Shown piece after piece: positions 9,419-21,685 of a DNA stretch of 64,000 bases (its first letter is position 1; each line of letters begins with the position of its first letter). A program made the position numbers and the translations under genes. The notes below the pieces were generated by a model. The model made no database searches. It saw nothing but the letters and a program-made list of their open reading frames with translations, and was not told the origin of the DNA. The DNA is from Kitagawia praeruptora (Eukaryota; Streptophyta; Magnoliopsida; Apiales; Apiaceae): assembly GCA_037693485.1 (NCBI GenBank), contig CM075349.1:67683001-67747000 (forward strand), written 5' to 3'.

Positions 9419-12400
9419 ATAAAACTAGTTAAGTTGTCTATTCCATCACCCATAAATCCCAACACTGAGTTTGTTAAGATAGCTCAGAACCTTGTCACCT
9501 CAAACATGCCAAATCCAGACTATGAAGCAATTTTGTTATGTCACAGAGATGATGTGGAGCTGCAAAAGGCCAAGATAATAGATGATTCTGAGAGAGATGG
9601 CAATGTAGATGCCTGGCTGCAAGGGAAATATGACATTGCTCTCTCAGAAGGCCTCCAGTACCTCAGAGAAGAATACACCACATCACTAGGGTCCAATACC
9701 AAATCTCTCACTCCTAGTGATGTCTATGAAGCAATGAATGACACCTATAAAGGAATTCTCAAAGCTGCACACTATCTTGGCAAGGGTCTCAAGACAGAAG
9801 TGAATGAAGTGTGTGCAGCTACAGTCAAAGAGGTGCAGAAAGTTAAAAGGGATTTTGATACCAAATTTCCCCAACTGGATAATGTTATCAAGGAGGTTCA
9901 AGTCTGCAAGTCTGAGTGCATCAAGATGGACAACTCTATGCTGTTGGTCCAGGGGTCTGTCAAGACTATGGCTGCTCAGATGGCAAAATTATCAGATCAG
10001 ACAACAGATGCCAATGCCATGCTGAGGACTATGTTCAAAAATCAATATGGAGATAAGCTAGTGACTGAGGTCCCTGTGCATGAGATGACCAAATTTGAAG
10101 TGGAGAGACTGAAAGATCAATCACTATCTGGTTTTAAAGCCACTAAGTTGTTCACAAAGGTGGAATCTCTTGAACAGGAAGTGACCTCTCCCAAAAAGGC
10201 CAATGCTCAGCTATCAGACAAAGTTGCAACTCTCACTGAGCAGTTGAGCACTCAAGCCACCACCACAGGTGATGTTCTTCTGCATCAATAATTGATGTTG
10301 TCTGCAATGATGAAGCACATGGGTCTCCCTCTGCCTGAAGAATCTTCAACCCCAAAGGTCACTCCTACAGCCTCTGTGCCTGACAACAAGCCTAAGGGGG
10401 AGAAGAGGACATCAAGGAACTCAAATCCAAAGGGGGAGAAACCTCAAGCAAAAGGCATCAAAATAAATGAGGGTGGTCATCAAAGGGCTCCAAAATCTAT
10501 AACCCATGTGCCAGGAAAAGGAAAATCTAAAGTTGATGAGCCTCCAACCTCTCTGCCAGTGGTTACTCTACCAACTGTGCATGTCATTACTCCCAGTGGT
10601 CAGAAGCAATCTATCACAACTACAGTGGTTGCAGGGAGCATGCCATCTGATAAACCTCCATCCTCCAAATCTGAAAGTACCAAGCCTGTAGAAGTAAAGG
10701 TGGTTACTGAGGCCAAGCTACAAGAAGTTGCAAATTCTAATATCTACCATGATGATGCATTCTTGGAGTTTCTGAAAGTCTCAAAGGAACAGGCCAATGA
10801 CACTCAATTATATCTAAGGAGCTTGAAGGATCAAATTGACTATCTCACTGTGATACTCAGAAAGATAGATGGATTATGGATCAAGGAGATAATGATGGTG
10901 TCCAAGTCCAAGATATGGCATCTAACCTACAAGACTCTACAAGCCCTAAAACACTCAGAGATAGATGCCGTAATTGAGCTTATTGAGAAGAGAAATGAGA
11001 ACAATAAAAGTCTATATGATGACTTGAGGAATGGCCAAACTTCAAGGTTGCTAGAAGTGATTAAGAAGCCCTGGACAATCATCTACCAGTCTGGCACCAA
11101 AATTGAAGACATTAAACAATTGGTCATTCCTAATGATCTCACTCCTCGAAATCACAGACTTGTTATTGCAATCATTGATCAATTACAGAAGAAAGTTGGA
11201 GTAAGAAATGCTGAAGAAATAGAAGCACTGCACATTCTCTGATCTTTCATTGCAACTGGTGCAATTCCATAAATGGCCCAACCTAGGAGAAATAAGGATG
11301 GTGATCAAGACAAAGATGGAGACAAGAGTGATGGAAGGAGAAGACATCACAAGAGTGATAAGGGTGATAAAGATGAGAAGAAGAAAGATAGCAAGGATAA
11401 GAAAGATGGTGATGACCAAGGTAAAGTCTATGAGAGGAAAATTGGAAAATAGCAAGCCTTAGGCATTGCTAGCAGTAAACTCACCACAACACAAGACTCT
11501 GAGTCTAGGGTGAATACGGTTAGTAATGACCTACCAAAATCTGATTCAATGGCTTCTGCAACTATTTTGCCACCTCAAGAAGAGAAGAGGATTCAAATCA
11601 AGAAACCAGGTGTATGTTTCCAAAAGCAAACTGCTAATGGAGTACTACATTGGTCTACAAGCAAAGGTCACAAGTTTCTGCCAAGTCACCAAGTGAAAAA
11701 GTTCAAATTCAAACAAGCTGCAAGAAGAGTGAAGCTACCCAAGTCTAGAGCCCTAACTATCTATCTAGGACTGAAACTCCAACCACTTGATAAAGACTTT
11801 GATGAAGACCAATTGCAATATCTAAGAGCTCAAAGAATCTACTATGCTGCCATTGTGAATGACTGTCTTGAGATCAAATATACTGATGGAAGGGAGAAGA
11901 AATTCAAACAAGGACAGTGTCAAAATTGGGACAAATTAGATGAAATAGAAAGAATCATTGCATTATTGGATTCTGAAGACAAAGTGGAGAGAATATGGAA
12001 GCTGGAGTTGATTGACTTTGTGAAGATGAAGAGAGACTATGCTGAGAAGATAAGGAAGGGATGCTTTGAGAAATGGCTAGAAAGGGAGAAGGAAATTGAT
12101 AGGCTGGAAGTTGAACCAGAAAAGCTTAGGGTAAAAGGATTGTGTAGAGTTCAATTCAATCCCTATGTGGTGAAGTATAGGAGAAGAAATTGAGATAATG
12201 TCAATATAAGAATGAACCTACTCAGTCACTATCCTGCCAACATTCTGAAACCAGTACTTGAAGATTTCAAAAACTCTATCATGCTTGAAGAATTGGATGC
12301 TTTGGAAGAGATCATAAAGGCCATGGATGAGAATGCAAGAAAGGAGAAAGAAAGAAAACATAAAGCATATGATGATCTACAAGCCAAAGCAATGGAGATG

Positions 12401-12439
12401 GAATCAAATGAGAATGACTATTATTTCACCATATTGTAA
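9419..12439 (+). pseudogene. Downstream (env-like position) ORF of Sirevirus B, broken by in-frame stops
   Basis: One frame runs from the junction with element A to the TAA at 12437-12439. It is interrupted by stops at 10289-10291, 11240-11242, 11270-11272, about 11450 and 12191-12193, with no frameshift that I can find. The N-terminal ~285 residues are rich in predicted coiled coil. A Lys/Pro-rich linker follows near 10380-10540. An acidic/basic run (DGDQDKDGDKSDG and similar) lies near 11300-11420. The C-terminal domain starts IQIKKPGVCFQ and contains YTDGREKKFKQGQ. It ends 127 bp before the PPT, as expected for the last ORF of such an element. Its function is unknown, and the 5' end is lost to the insertion of A. 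Confidence 0.75.
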
Positions 12440-12565
12440 GATTATTCAACTTGTAATTTCATTCATGTTCTCAATCAAATTTCATACCTGTACTTTTCAA
12501 GTTTTATCTTTATGTATGTTAGGCTTGTTATCAGACATGAAATTGTGACTAAGGGTCTCACTCAC

Positions 12566-12579
12566 AATTTGGGGGAGAT
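12566..12579 (+). promoter_or_regulatory. Polypurine tract of Sirevirus B
   Basis: AATTTGGGGGAGAT directly precedes the TGTTAG start of the LTR. Elements C and D carry the same sequence in the minus orientation, which supports the family assignment. Confidence 0.9.
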
Positions 12580-13850
12580 TGTTAGTCACCGAGGCATGCC
12601 TGTTTACATCTAATAACAAGCCTAATTATTTGTAATGCTTTACATTACTTACATGACCTCTTAACTGAGGGAACCTCTAGTTGTAGAGTTTCTATTTGTT
12701 TTGTACTTATAATAGGCATCAAATCCTAGTTGTGTAACTGTACTTATAAAGTCAAGAATAATGCTTGAAAGAAGTTCCAAGGTTCATGCCTCAAGTAAGA
12801 AGATAAAGACTGTCAAATAATCACAGTTGGGATTTTAAGAAATGAAGAATTTGCCTAAGTACCAATTCGAGAAGTACATTTATCTATTCGAGAAGTCTAG
12901 CGTTCGAGAAGTCAGAGATTCGATATCCGAGAAGACACTATTCGATATCTCTGAATGAACTATTCGATATCTCAGAGATTCGACATGTCTAAATACTCTA
13001 TTCGAGAACTCAAGAAGTCAACAAGTCAAAGTGGTATTCGAGTTCTCAAAGAGTCAACAAGTCAAAGTTCCATTCGATATCTCAAGGGCTCAGAAAGCTA
13101 TTCGATATCTTAGGGATTCGACAAGTCAAGTGTTCTATTCGACAACTCAAGTAACCCTGGAGAAAAGTGTTATTCGAGAAGTGATTCGATATGTCAATCA
13201 TACAGTATTCGAGAACTCAGAGTTATCTAATCCTCGTTCTCGAATCAATCACTTAGCCACTTCTCGAATACATTCTTGGAGACAAAATACTGAAGAAATT
13301 GTACAAGTCAGAAACCTGCAACAAGCCAATGCACTTTATGGACCACAATCTGTAACGTGCTCAGGAAAGCCTACAAGGAAGCTTGGAGAGATATAGAAGA
13401 GACAAAGAGCTAAAGAAGTGGATCTGAACAGAACTTTGCAAAGTCAAATCTGTAGCCGTTTGGATGCTTACTCAAAAAGGATAGACATACAAGAAAGTAA
13501 TTTATCATGTAACCTTATTTGTAGTAAGTGAGTTGTATTCATGTTCTATAAGAATACAATCTCACTTCTTTAGTTGGTGAAAAGTTTTTCATACACATTG
13601 TAAGAGCACATCTCTCTAAGAAAAACGAAGCTGAGAATAATATCACTTGTATTCACAGATTGTAGCAAATCTTTATCTAATAATATATTAGATTAAAGTG
13701 ATATTGTGTCTTGTGTTGTTCTTTATCCGCACCTACACATTTGCACACACAAACACTTATCTTGCTACATAGATTTAAGAACAAGAAAAAGTTCAAGAAT
13801 CCATTCACCCCCCCCCCTCTGTATTCTTTTGCTGTATTCAATACTCAACA
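12580..13850 (+). mobile_element. 3' LTR of Sirevirus B
   Basis: Starts TGTTAGTCACC after the PPT and ends CTCAACA at 13850; 1,271 bp. A TATA-like TATAAA lies at 12745-12750. A C-run at 13807-13817 shortly before the end is shared, as position and type, with the LTRs of A, C and D. Between 12860 and 13280 the word TTCGA, mostly as ATTCGAGAA or ATTCGATATCTC, occurs about 18 times. Only one LTR is visible, so age is unknown. Confidence 0.88.
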
Positions 13851-14875
13851 ATACCAGAAAAAACCAACTCTCTCATAAAAATAAAGAACAAATCAGGTAA
13901 AAAAAAAAATCACGAAGGCACAAAAACTCTAAATAATTTAAATTTTTATCCGATGATAATAACAAATTTTATATATAAAAAAAATTGCGAGACGACGTCG
14001 TCAGGCGACGTCGAGTAAACTTTTGTTACATAATTATATGATTTCACATAAAGTGAAAACTTGCAAAATTTGAAATATCAAATAATTTACCAATGATATA
14101 ATCAAATAAGATTTTTCAAAATTTATTTCTCAATAATTTAATTTGAAATAATTAAAGTTTTGCTCCATTTTCTATAATAATTTTCATAAAACAAAACGTA
14201 AGATGGTGAATTCGAGTTACTGTTCATATATGCATAGAATTTTCTATTAAATATATAAACTTCTACAAATTCGGATAGCAGAACAAACCAACTCTAACTA
14301 GAATAAAGAACAAATCAGGTAGAAAAAAATCCACGAAGGTACTAAAACTTTAAAATAAAAAAGAAATTTATTGAAAATAAGTAATTTAATTAAAATAAAA
14401 ATTTATTGAAAATAGGTAATATTAAGAGAAAACAAAAAAAATGATGTTTATATTCAACAAAAGTCTATTGACAACGTAAAAACTAACATTATTATTATTA
14501 GGTAGAAAGAGAGATGGATGAGAGACGATTGTTCGAATATCAATATAAATAACTATTATAATTTATCAAAAAACTGGATTTTATTAGTTGCCTTAATTTC
14601 TTTTATTAATTTTATACAAAATTTATTTAAATTTTTCACTAGCATGCGTAGCGCGGGATTAAACTAATATTATGCTGTTGAATAAATTAAAACTAATATT
14701 ATGTTATTGGATGTTACGTCAAATTAAATCTAAAAAATAAAACTAAATAGATAATAACAAATTTTATTACGATTGAAATGGTTAATTGTTATATAATATA
14801 GAGTTCTAAATCAATTAACATTAAAATTATATATGTATATAAAATACTTCATTTATAAAAAAAATTACGAGAGAG
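13851..14875. other. AT-rich intergenic DNA with Helitron-like fragments
   Basis: No gene. A stretch of about 65 bp is present twice (13862-13930 and 14284-14350), each with AGAACAAATCAGGTA and an ACGAAGG(C/T)AC segment. The latter resembles the ACGAAGTACC segment in the Helitron at 21686-27119. A Helitron-3'-end-like sequence (GCATGCGTAGCGCGGG) at 14642-14657 precedes a near copy at 14879-14894. This is probably an eroded non-autonomous Helitron pair. Confidence 0.4.
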
Positions 14876-14907
14876 TTAGCATGCGTAGCGCGGGCAAAAA
14901 TCCCTAG
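14876..14907 (+). mobile_element. Helitron-like 3' terminus
   Basis: GCGTAGCGCGGGCAAAAATC followed by CCTAG, then a T. Plant Helitrons end in a short GC-rich hairpin and CTRR, with the next host base T. I could not find the matching 5' TC end. Confidence 0.5.
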
Positions 14908-15104
14908 TTTAAACAATTGTTAATGAGATTATGAAAATAAAAAGTAAATGTTAATATTAAGATTATGGTAATAAATGTATATATAGAATAAGTGCTTTGC
15001 ACCGTAAATAAGTTAATTAGTTAAAATGTTTTATTTCAAAATTAAAAGTTAATAGGAGATATTTTTCTAAACTATCTAATTTTTTTAATCCATCCATCCT
15101 TTAT

Positions 15105-15300
15105 ATTATATATATTATATGCTAACGTGGCTTTCCATGCCATTTATTAATTTACTAAAATACCCTCAAATTTTATATATATATTAAAAATAATGTTGTT
15201 GTCATGGATTGAACCCATGACCTCTTGCTAAGAATCAATTTCATGGTCACACGCACCCATTACCATTATGCTAGAAGCCCACTTTATGCAAAGTTTGGAA
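15105..15300 (-). repeat. tRNA-derived SINE-like repeat
   Basis: On the minus strand a TAGCATAATGGTAATGGG segment resembles a Pol III A box, and GGGTTCAATCC, about 55 bp later, a B box. The flanking text (ATATGCYAACRWGGCTTTYCATG on the plus strand) also occurs in the copies at 18790-19265. It is not a functional tRNA: no acceptor stem closes. Confidence 0.5.
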
Positions 15301-16740
15301 CTCATCCACTAGATTCTTAAATAGTTCTTAATTCTTCATTTCATTTAACACTTACTTTAGAAATAATTTCAAAAAAACAAATGAAATAAAGTCTCTTTTC
15401 ATTTATTATAGGTCAAAATGCACTTTAAAGCCAATTTAGTAATTTAACAATATACCCCTCTTTATATTAATGTTAAAATAATTATTTTTATTAGGAATAG
15501 ATTTTATAAGTCTCCCTATGATACAAACAACTAAAATTTATGCACACAACCACTACACCATAACAATTTCTGATACATACTTTAAAAATCATTAACTACA
15601 TTTTCAAAGAACCCGCTTCTTAGATTTTCCTTGATTTTGAAAATTTATGCATGACAAAACTATCAAAAATATATTTTCATCTCATTTAATCTCAAAAAAA
15701 AAATCTCATTTAATTAAAATTAAAATTAACATTTTTATTATTATTATTTATATTATTATTATTATATTTTCATGAAATTTTAAAATTATAAAGTATTCTT
15801 TTTATATTAGGTATGTGATACAAAAATGATACAAATTCACATTGTACACGAAATGACATAAATTCAAATTTTAATTTCTGTTACATGTATAATAGTATTT
15901 TTTGGTGAAATCATAAATCATAATATTTATTCTTGTTTGTTATGTTCATGACAAACATAGTATAAATTCACTTGGTATACGTATAGACGAGAATTTCATC
16001 CATCCCGTCCGATCGCAATCCAATTCCCTTCCTATTCGGGTTGGGGATTACAAAAAATTTTCTATCAATATGAGAAATGTGGAATTTTTTAAAATAAAAA
16101 TTTGGGGGATGAGAATGGAATCGGCGATTAAGGTATCCCGACCTGATCCCCAATTCACGTTCCCAGCCGATTTTCGGGGATTAAGGGAATATTATATTAA
16201 CTAGATTATTAAAGATAAATACAATTCAAAATTTTAAAATTTTGATAAATTTAAAATTTCATGAAAAATAACAAAATAAAATTTTATTTTTAATAATTTT
16301 AGTTATATTTTTCATCATTTATTGTAAAAATATAATTTGAATCGCCATTTATGATATAATAATAATATTTATCATGATTTATCAAATTATTTTTATTATT
16401 AAATATATTAAAGAATTATAAATTTCAATTAAAAAAATAAGAATCCTTAATTTCTCGTGGGGATACTCGTTCCCCTTTTGAAGTAGTAAAATAATCCCCA
16501 TTTAGGGATCGATAAGGGTTCAACGATTATGTTCGAAATTTTAATTAAAAATAATATTTCATTTTTTTTTTGAAAAAAATCACGATTTCTCCGAGGATCC
16601 TCATTCCCGTTCGGGGCAGTAATCGGAGAGCAAATTTATTTTCGTTCAGGAACCGGGAAAGGTTCAATGATAATGTTCGAATTCGAGGATCGCCATGGTA
16701 TAGCACTATTCGATCCTAAATTGACCTGATGCCACTCCCA
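15301..16740. other. AT-rich intergenic DNA; GGGGAT-rich repeat at about 15990-16740
   Basis: No gene. From 15990 to 16740, GC-richer islands with CGGGG, GGGGAT and TCCCCA words alternate with A/T runs (for example near 16010, 16170, 16460, 16490 and 16600). This looks like an old, unclassified repeat. The remainder is low-complexity A/T sequence. Confidence 0.4.
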
Positions 16741-16835
16741 GGTACACAAAATAACATAAAATCATTTACTGTCAAATTTGGACATCTAGATATAAAAAAC
16801 GCTCATTGCAAATATTTATATCTCAATTAAATACT

Positions 16836-16890
16836 AACAAAAGAGTAGGTACATTTCGTCAAAAAAAAAAAAACAAAAGAGTAGGTACAT
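16836..16890 (+). mobile_element. Micro-retroposon: 17-bp poly(A)-ended insertion with 19-bp target duplication
   Basis: AACAAAAGAGTAGGTACAT is present at 16836-16854 and again at 16872-16890. Between them lies only TTCGTC followed by a run of A. A direct repeat around a poly(A)-ended insert is the signature of target-primed reverse transcription, here by an extremely 5'-truncated LINE or SINE. Confidence 0.7.
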
Positions 16891-18785
16891 CATTTTTTTT
16901 GTCAACTTAAAAACAAATGGTAATAGAACTAAATAGTTGATAATAAGATGTTAATATAACTATTGACAAATATTAGATGAGTTTAATTAAAAGTTAAAAA
17001 TTATAATGTTAACAAAAAACATTCGAAATAAGTAAATGTATAAGATTATTGTACAAGTGATTTGGCAATTAAAGATTTTTATACCTAATTAGCTCATAAT
17101 CATATAGTGATAATTTCATACGAATATGTGCATGTAAAATTATTATAGTTAAAATGCAGGTCATGCATTACACGACTATCACGCTATCTAATAATTTCAC
17201 TTTTAAAATTCTAAGATAAAAGTGTTTTAAAAAACTACAAAAGAAAATTATTACCAGAAAAAAAATTGTTATGAAATTAGAATTATAGTTTTTTGAAATT
17301 ATAATACAATACTAATTTTATCTATACTATGAATATGCCATGAAAATAATATATGCATTCACGTGGTATACAAGACAACACGTGAGTTTTTTAACCATCG
17401 GAATAGGACATATAATATAGAATATACGGAAAGACGACATGATTTTTTGATCTTATGATCAAAGGAACTAAATTTAAGACCTCTAAATACAAATGGAGTT
17501 AAATTCACAACTATTGAATAAGTTATCTCTTTTTTAGGTTTTGTTTATATCTTATTTTAAATTAACTTTTATTAATTAATATGTGATTGTTGGGGCTAGA
17601 TACCATTACCTAAAATTATTGTCTACAAAAGTTCCAATTGTGAAAAATAAATGTTTTTGCTAAAGTATTTTTTTTAAAAAAAAAGTTGTTGAAAAATTGG
17701 TTTTAGATTTACTAAGCTGTTTTGAACCAAGTTTTCTACAAAAAAATTGTTGTTACAGTCTGCAACATCAATACCAAACCAAAAAGATCTTCAATGTGAT
17801 TGATACTATGTACAGTATATATCTATATAAAAAATCAGAATTAGCTGATATGTTAGATTTGGACTATATGAGTTATCGATTAAATGAATTAATAAAATGC
17901 ATAGTTGAATTATAATATAGTATCATAAACTAGATTATATATATACTAAACAAAGATGTAAAATTATATATGACTACCTATAACATAATGATCGATTAGT
18001 GATATTTTAAGACTGTATAAACTATAACTTTTTTTCACTGTAGTACAACATACATTTGAGTTGATTTTTTCTAATATTAATCCGGTTTTTGCTATTGCTG
18101 CCATAATACATCTTCTACCAAATATGTAATGATCCACATATCTCCTCTTGTTGGTTTACTATTACTAATGGAAATAAACTAAATAGCATATCATTATCGT
18201 GATAATCATTTAAAAAGCTGCTAGAAAATAGATTAAACGACACATTATTGTTGCAATAGTACTTAAACACTAATGAGTAACTTTTATGTATCATTATTAT
18301 CAGTCATTCATCTTACATTCAATGAGTATTGTTTACAAATATGATGCATAGTTCAGTCTTGAGAAATTGAAAGTTCAAGTGAATTTGAATTTTGTACTCT
18401 AACTAAAACTCAAAATCACAGACATATCATTTATTTTTCGGCACTTCTTATATCTCAAACCGTTTTTAGTGCCACCATGAACAAAACGTGCCCCAAATAT
18501 CATTTTTGTGCCTCTACGTACTTTTAATTTTTTTTTTACTTATTAGAAAAGATATGCCCCTAAATTATATCATCTTCTCGGTGCCACATTGCATGAGCGG
18601 CTTAATCTAAGGATTGTCTCTGTATGATATTCAAAATATAGAATACAGTAATATTTCAAAATTTGAACGGTTACCAACTATTGACCTTAAATAAATCGAA
18701 CCATATAGAATATATTAAAAAAAAGATATGACTAACTCAAACATGATTTATGAAAAATTATGCAAATTAGAATGTGGCATGTGTC
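16891..18785. other. AT-rich intergenic DNA without recognised features
   Basis: Only short chance ORFs. I see no domain, no tRNA and no terminal repeats. A stretch near 18430-18600 mentions GTGCC/GGCAC several times (18441, 18470, 18490, 18512, 18570) and may be a weak relative of the iterated-word repeats elsewhere in the window. Confidence 0.4.
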
Positions 18786-18789
18786 ATGT

Positions 18790-19265
18790 TAGTTATATCT
18801 ATTATATGCCAACAAGGCTTTTCATGGTTATTTAGTAAATTACATATTTATCCTTTTATCATAATAATGTAAAAAAATGTTGGTCATTGGAGTTGAACCC
18901 ATGACCTTCATGTTAGAGATGAATTAAGTTCACATCCCTTACCACTACACCAAAGATATTTTGTGTATCTTTTTAAAAATCATCAACTACATTTCTAAGA
19001 CCTCATCTATTATATGCCAACAAGGCTTTTCATGGTATCATCAACTACATTTCTAAGACCTCATCTATTATATGCCAACAAGGCTTTTCATGGTTATTTA
19101 GTAAATTACATATTTACCCTTTTATCATAATAATGTAAAAAAAATGTTGGTCATTGGAATTGAACTCATGACCTTCATGTTAGAGATGAAATAAGTTCAC
19201 ATCACTTACCACTACACCAAAGATATTTTGTGTATCTTTTTAAAAATCATCAACTACATTTCTAA
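18790..19265 (-). repeat. Two tandem copies of a tRNA-like (SINE-like) repeat
   Basis: Near-identical segments lie at about 18807-19009 and 19068-19265, with an extra partial copy at 19010-19060. On the minus strand each holds GGTGTAGTGGTAAGGG or a close variant (A-box-like), then GGGTTCAACTCC or GAGTTCAATTCC (B-box-like) about 45 bp later. The family is shared with 15105-15300. The tandem arrangement probably arose by unequal exchange at TCTATTATATGCCAACAAGG. Confidence 0.55.
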
Positions 19266-19499
19266 GGCCTCATTTATTATATTCTATTTAACATTCATTT
19301 TAAAATATAATCAAGATAAAATTATCAACATATCCATCACTTGCTAATATTGAAAAATATTATCACAAATTTCTTCAAAAATTTAGTATTACAGATGAAT
19401 TATGTTACCTATCTTTTTTATATAATGTAGGTCAATATGATATTTTGACCAACTCTGAAAAGACTAACAAATGCCTTTGATTTATAATCGTTATTCCCA

Positions 19500-19960
19500 T
19501 TTAGGAGTGTAAATGAATCAAAATGTTCGTGAGTTGCTCGAACTCGGCTAATAAAATATTTGAATTTCGCTCAATAGTTTTCAAGTCGAACTCGAGCTTA
19601 ATTGCTTTACCGAGTCGAGTTCGAACTTCAAATTACTCGGCTCGTAATATTCACGAGCCTAATTGAGATTTGATCGTTTTGACTTTTTATATATTTTTTA
19701 TATATATTTCAACACAAATATTTAATATTTTTATTTGAACAGAACCCGAATCGAACCATTCATATTCATTCTTTTGCTGAAAAAGGGTAAAATTAGTTCA
19801 AGCTTTAAAACCGAGTTCGGACGTATCGAACTTTTTATGAACCAATCTTCAAGCTTAAAATTTAAAGCTCGATCGAACTCGACTGAACATTTTAGTCGAG
19901 GTCAAACTCGAGTCTTACACTGTTTGACTCGGCTCGACTTGATTACACCTCTACTCTCAC
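19500..19960. repeat. Iterated-word repeat: TCGAACTCG / CGAGCC
   Basis: The words TCGAACTCG, CGAGTTCG, CTCGGCTCG and CACGAGCC recur at least a dozen times in both orientations in 460 bp, in an otherwise A/T-rich stretch. I recognise this as a widespread plant repeat style but cannot assign a transposon class; no clear terminal repeats. Confidence 0.5.
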
Positions 19961-20640
19961 TTTTTTCGGGTAAAATATTTTAATTGAATAAAAAATATAA
20001 TTTTAGGAAAAAAACAAAATATGTTGCACATGAGATTTGAACTTCATATAGGTTAACTAATAGATATTTAGATAATAGTTATGCTACAAATATTATAAAA
20101 TAGATTATAGACTATATAAAAAATTAGAGATATAAACCGTCTAGCTGTATTATTGGAATATGATACTTACTAGATAAATATAGCATATTGTACAAAATTG
20201 CATGCCAAAATTTTAGTGAATTTTATTATTGCATTTTCTATAAGTACATTTGCATTGAAATCGGTTATTATGATTGTTTAGGATAATCTATATTTAGCAT
20301 AAGAAAAAATGGAATAATTTATATATGAGATGTAGACATCGTATTGATTCAATTATATAATTGAAAAGATACATAGTTTGGTTAGAGTATAACATGATAA
20401 ATGAGATTATAGATGCAATACAAACAATTATAAGATTAAAATGTATAACTATGTTGATGAAAGACGATAGATATTTAATAAAAATAAATATTGCATTATA
20501 TATAATGCACAAGTTATAATAATCGATAAGTTGAATTTAGGGAATGTGAAAATGGTTGGATTTAAGAAAATAGATTCTAGAAATAATACATTGTATATAT
20601 ATTTTAGATTAATATAAGTGAGTTTTTAAAATAAAACTAC
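19961..20640. other. AT-rich intergenic DNA, nothing recognised
   Basis: No convincing ORF, RNA gene or repeat boundary. Confidence 0.5.
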
Positions 20641-20658
20641 ATGTAATATTCATATATA

Positions 20659-20662
<4 letters not shown>

Positions 20663-20698
<36 letters not shown>
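20663..20698. repeat. (CA)n microsatellite
   Basis: About 17 CA units, flanked by short AT/TA runs, directly next to a MITE. Confidence 0.95.
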
Positions 20699-20702
<4 letters not shown>

Positions 20703-20703
20703 A

Positions 20704-21050
20704 TAGGGACTGATTAAGGTGAGAACAAGTATATGTTGGAGAATAATGAGAACACCACATTTCAAGCTATTCTAAAGGACGCCGCCAGGGGCACCCAATA
20801 CGAAAAAGTCTTATAATTCTACCCTCTATCTATTCAACAAAAAAATAAAAAAAATTAGTTTAAATTTTTTTAAAAATGATGATGTGGCAACAATTTTTTT
20901 TAAAAATTTTTTGTTAATTTTTTTTATGAATGGATAGAGGGTAGAATTATAAGACTTTTTTGTGAAGGTTCCCCTAGCGGGACCCTTTAAAAAAGCTTGA
21001 AATGAAGTGAACACATTGTTCTAACTGTTCTCATACTAACATGTGTTCTC
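20704..21050. mobile_element. MITE with GAGAACA terminal inverted repeats
   Basis: About 345 bp that fold back on themselves. The ends carry inverted GAGAACA/TGTTCTC words. The inner arms are CGCCAGGGGCACCC...AATACG with TTATAATTCTACCCTCTAT on the left and their complement on the right (GAGGGTAGAATTATAAGACT...). The centre is A/T. The inner arms match the MITEs at 40308-41021, but the outer ends differ. No coding capacity. Confidence 0.7.
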
Positions 21051-21060
21051 AATATATATA

Positions 21061-21685
21061 TATAGTTGTTGGATTGCCTGTAGAGCTTCTTTCAAGAAAT
21101 AAAATATAGGATCATGCATGGTATATAAATCCATCATTTTGTAGTAAAAAAATATCAATATCACTATCAGCACTGCCACCAACAACACATCGCTAACACC
21201 ACCATCATTACCATCACTGATATATCACCATTATCACACCATCACGATCACGCACCACAACCAAAGTTACCAAAATATTGATTGCAACCACATTAACACC
21301 ATCAGAATCACTAAAACCAAAACAAAATGAATAAAAATTGAACTTATGTTACCTAAATATGAATCCAAATCACAAAAATTTCGAACACAAATTACTATAA
21401 TATTCAAGATTTGAAAATTTGTTCAAGTTCGAAGGTGTTGGTAATGGTGTTGATGATGATAGAGTGGGTGAAAATGACTCGATGGGCGCTACAAACTCAT
21501 ATCTATTGAGAGATGACAAAGTAGGAGATGATTGAGTTAGAGGAGGCGTGATTAGGAATGTGGCTGGAATTCGATGATAAACATATTCGTAAGTCAATTT
21601 GATGACAAGAAGAATTTGCAGAATGATGATGGTTTATACACACACTTCATATCTCTCTTTTTCACAAACACACATGTTATAGATA
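21061..21685. other. Intergenic stretch with ACC/ATC trinucleotide-rich segment and a short ORF-like fragment
   Basis: 21165-21310 is rich in ACC, ATC and CAC triplets. On the minus strand, 21597-21370 encodes 75 residues rich in Ser, Pro and Thr (LPTPSNLNKFSNLEYY near the end). It could be a captured exon piece or chance. I do not recognise it. Confidence 0.35.

Larger units (their letters stand above)
9419..13850 (+). mobile_element. Sirevirus B, 3' part only (host of element A insertion)
   Basis: Plus-strand remains of an older Sirevirus: the downstream ORF (9419-12439), a short spacer, the PPT (12566-12579) and a 3' LTR (12580-13850). Its 5' part is not seen because element A interrupts it and continues beyond the window. 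The opposite orientation of A rules out a single composite element. Confidence 0.8.

Noticed and set aside
15181..15290. A possible tRNA gene (minus strand A- and B-box-like sequences)
   Set aside because: No closing acceptor stem or proper anticodon loop, and related copies at 18.8-19.3 kb share flanking non-tRNA text. Listed as SINE-like instead.
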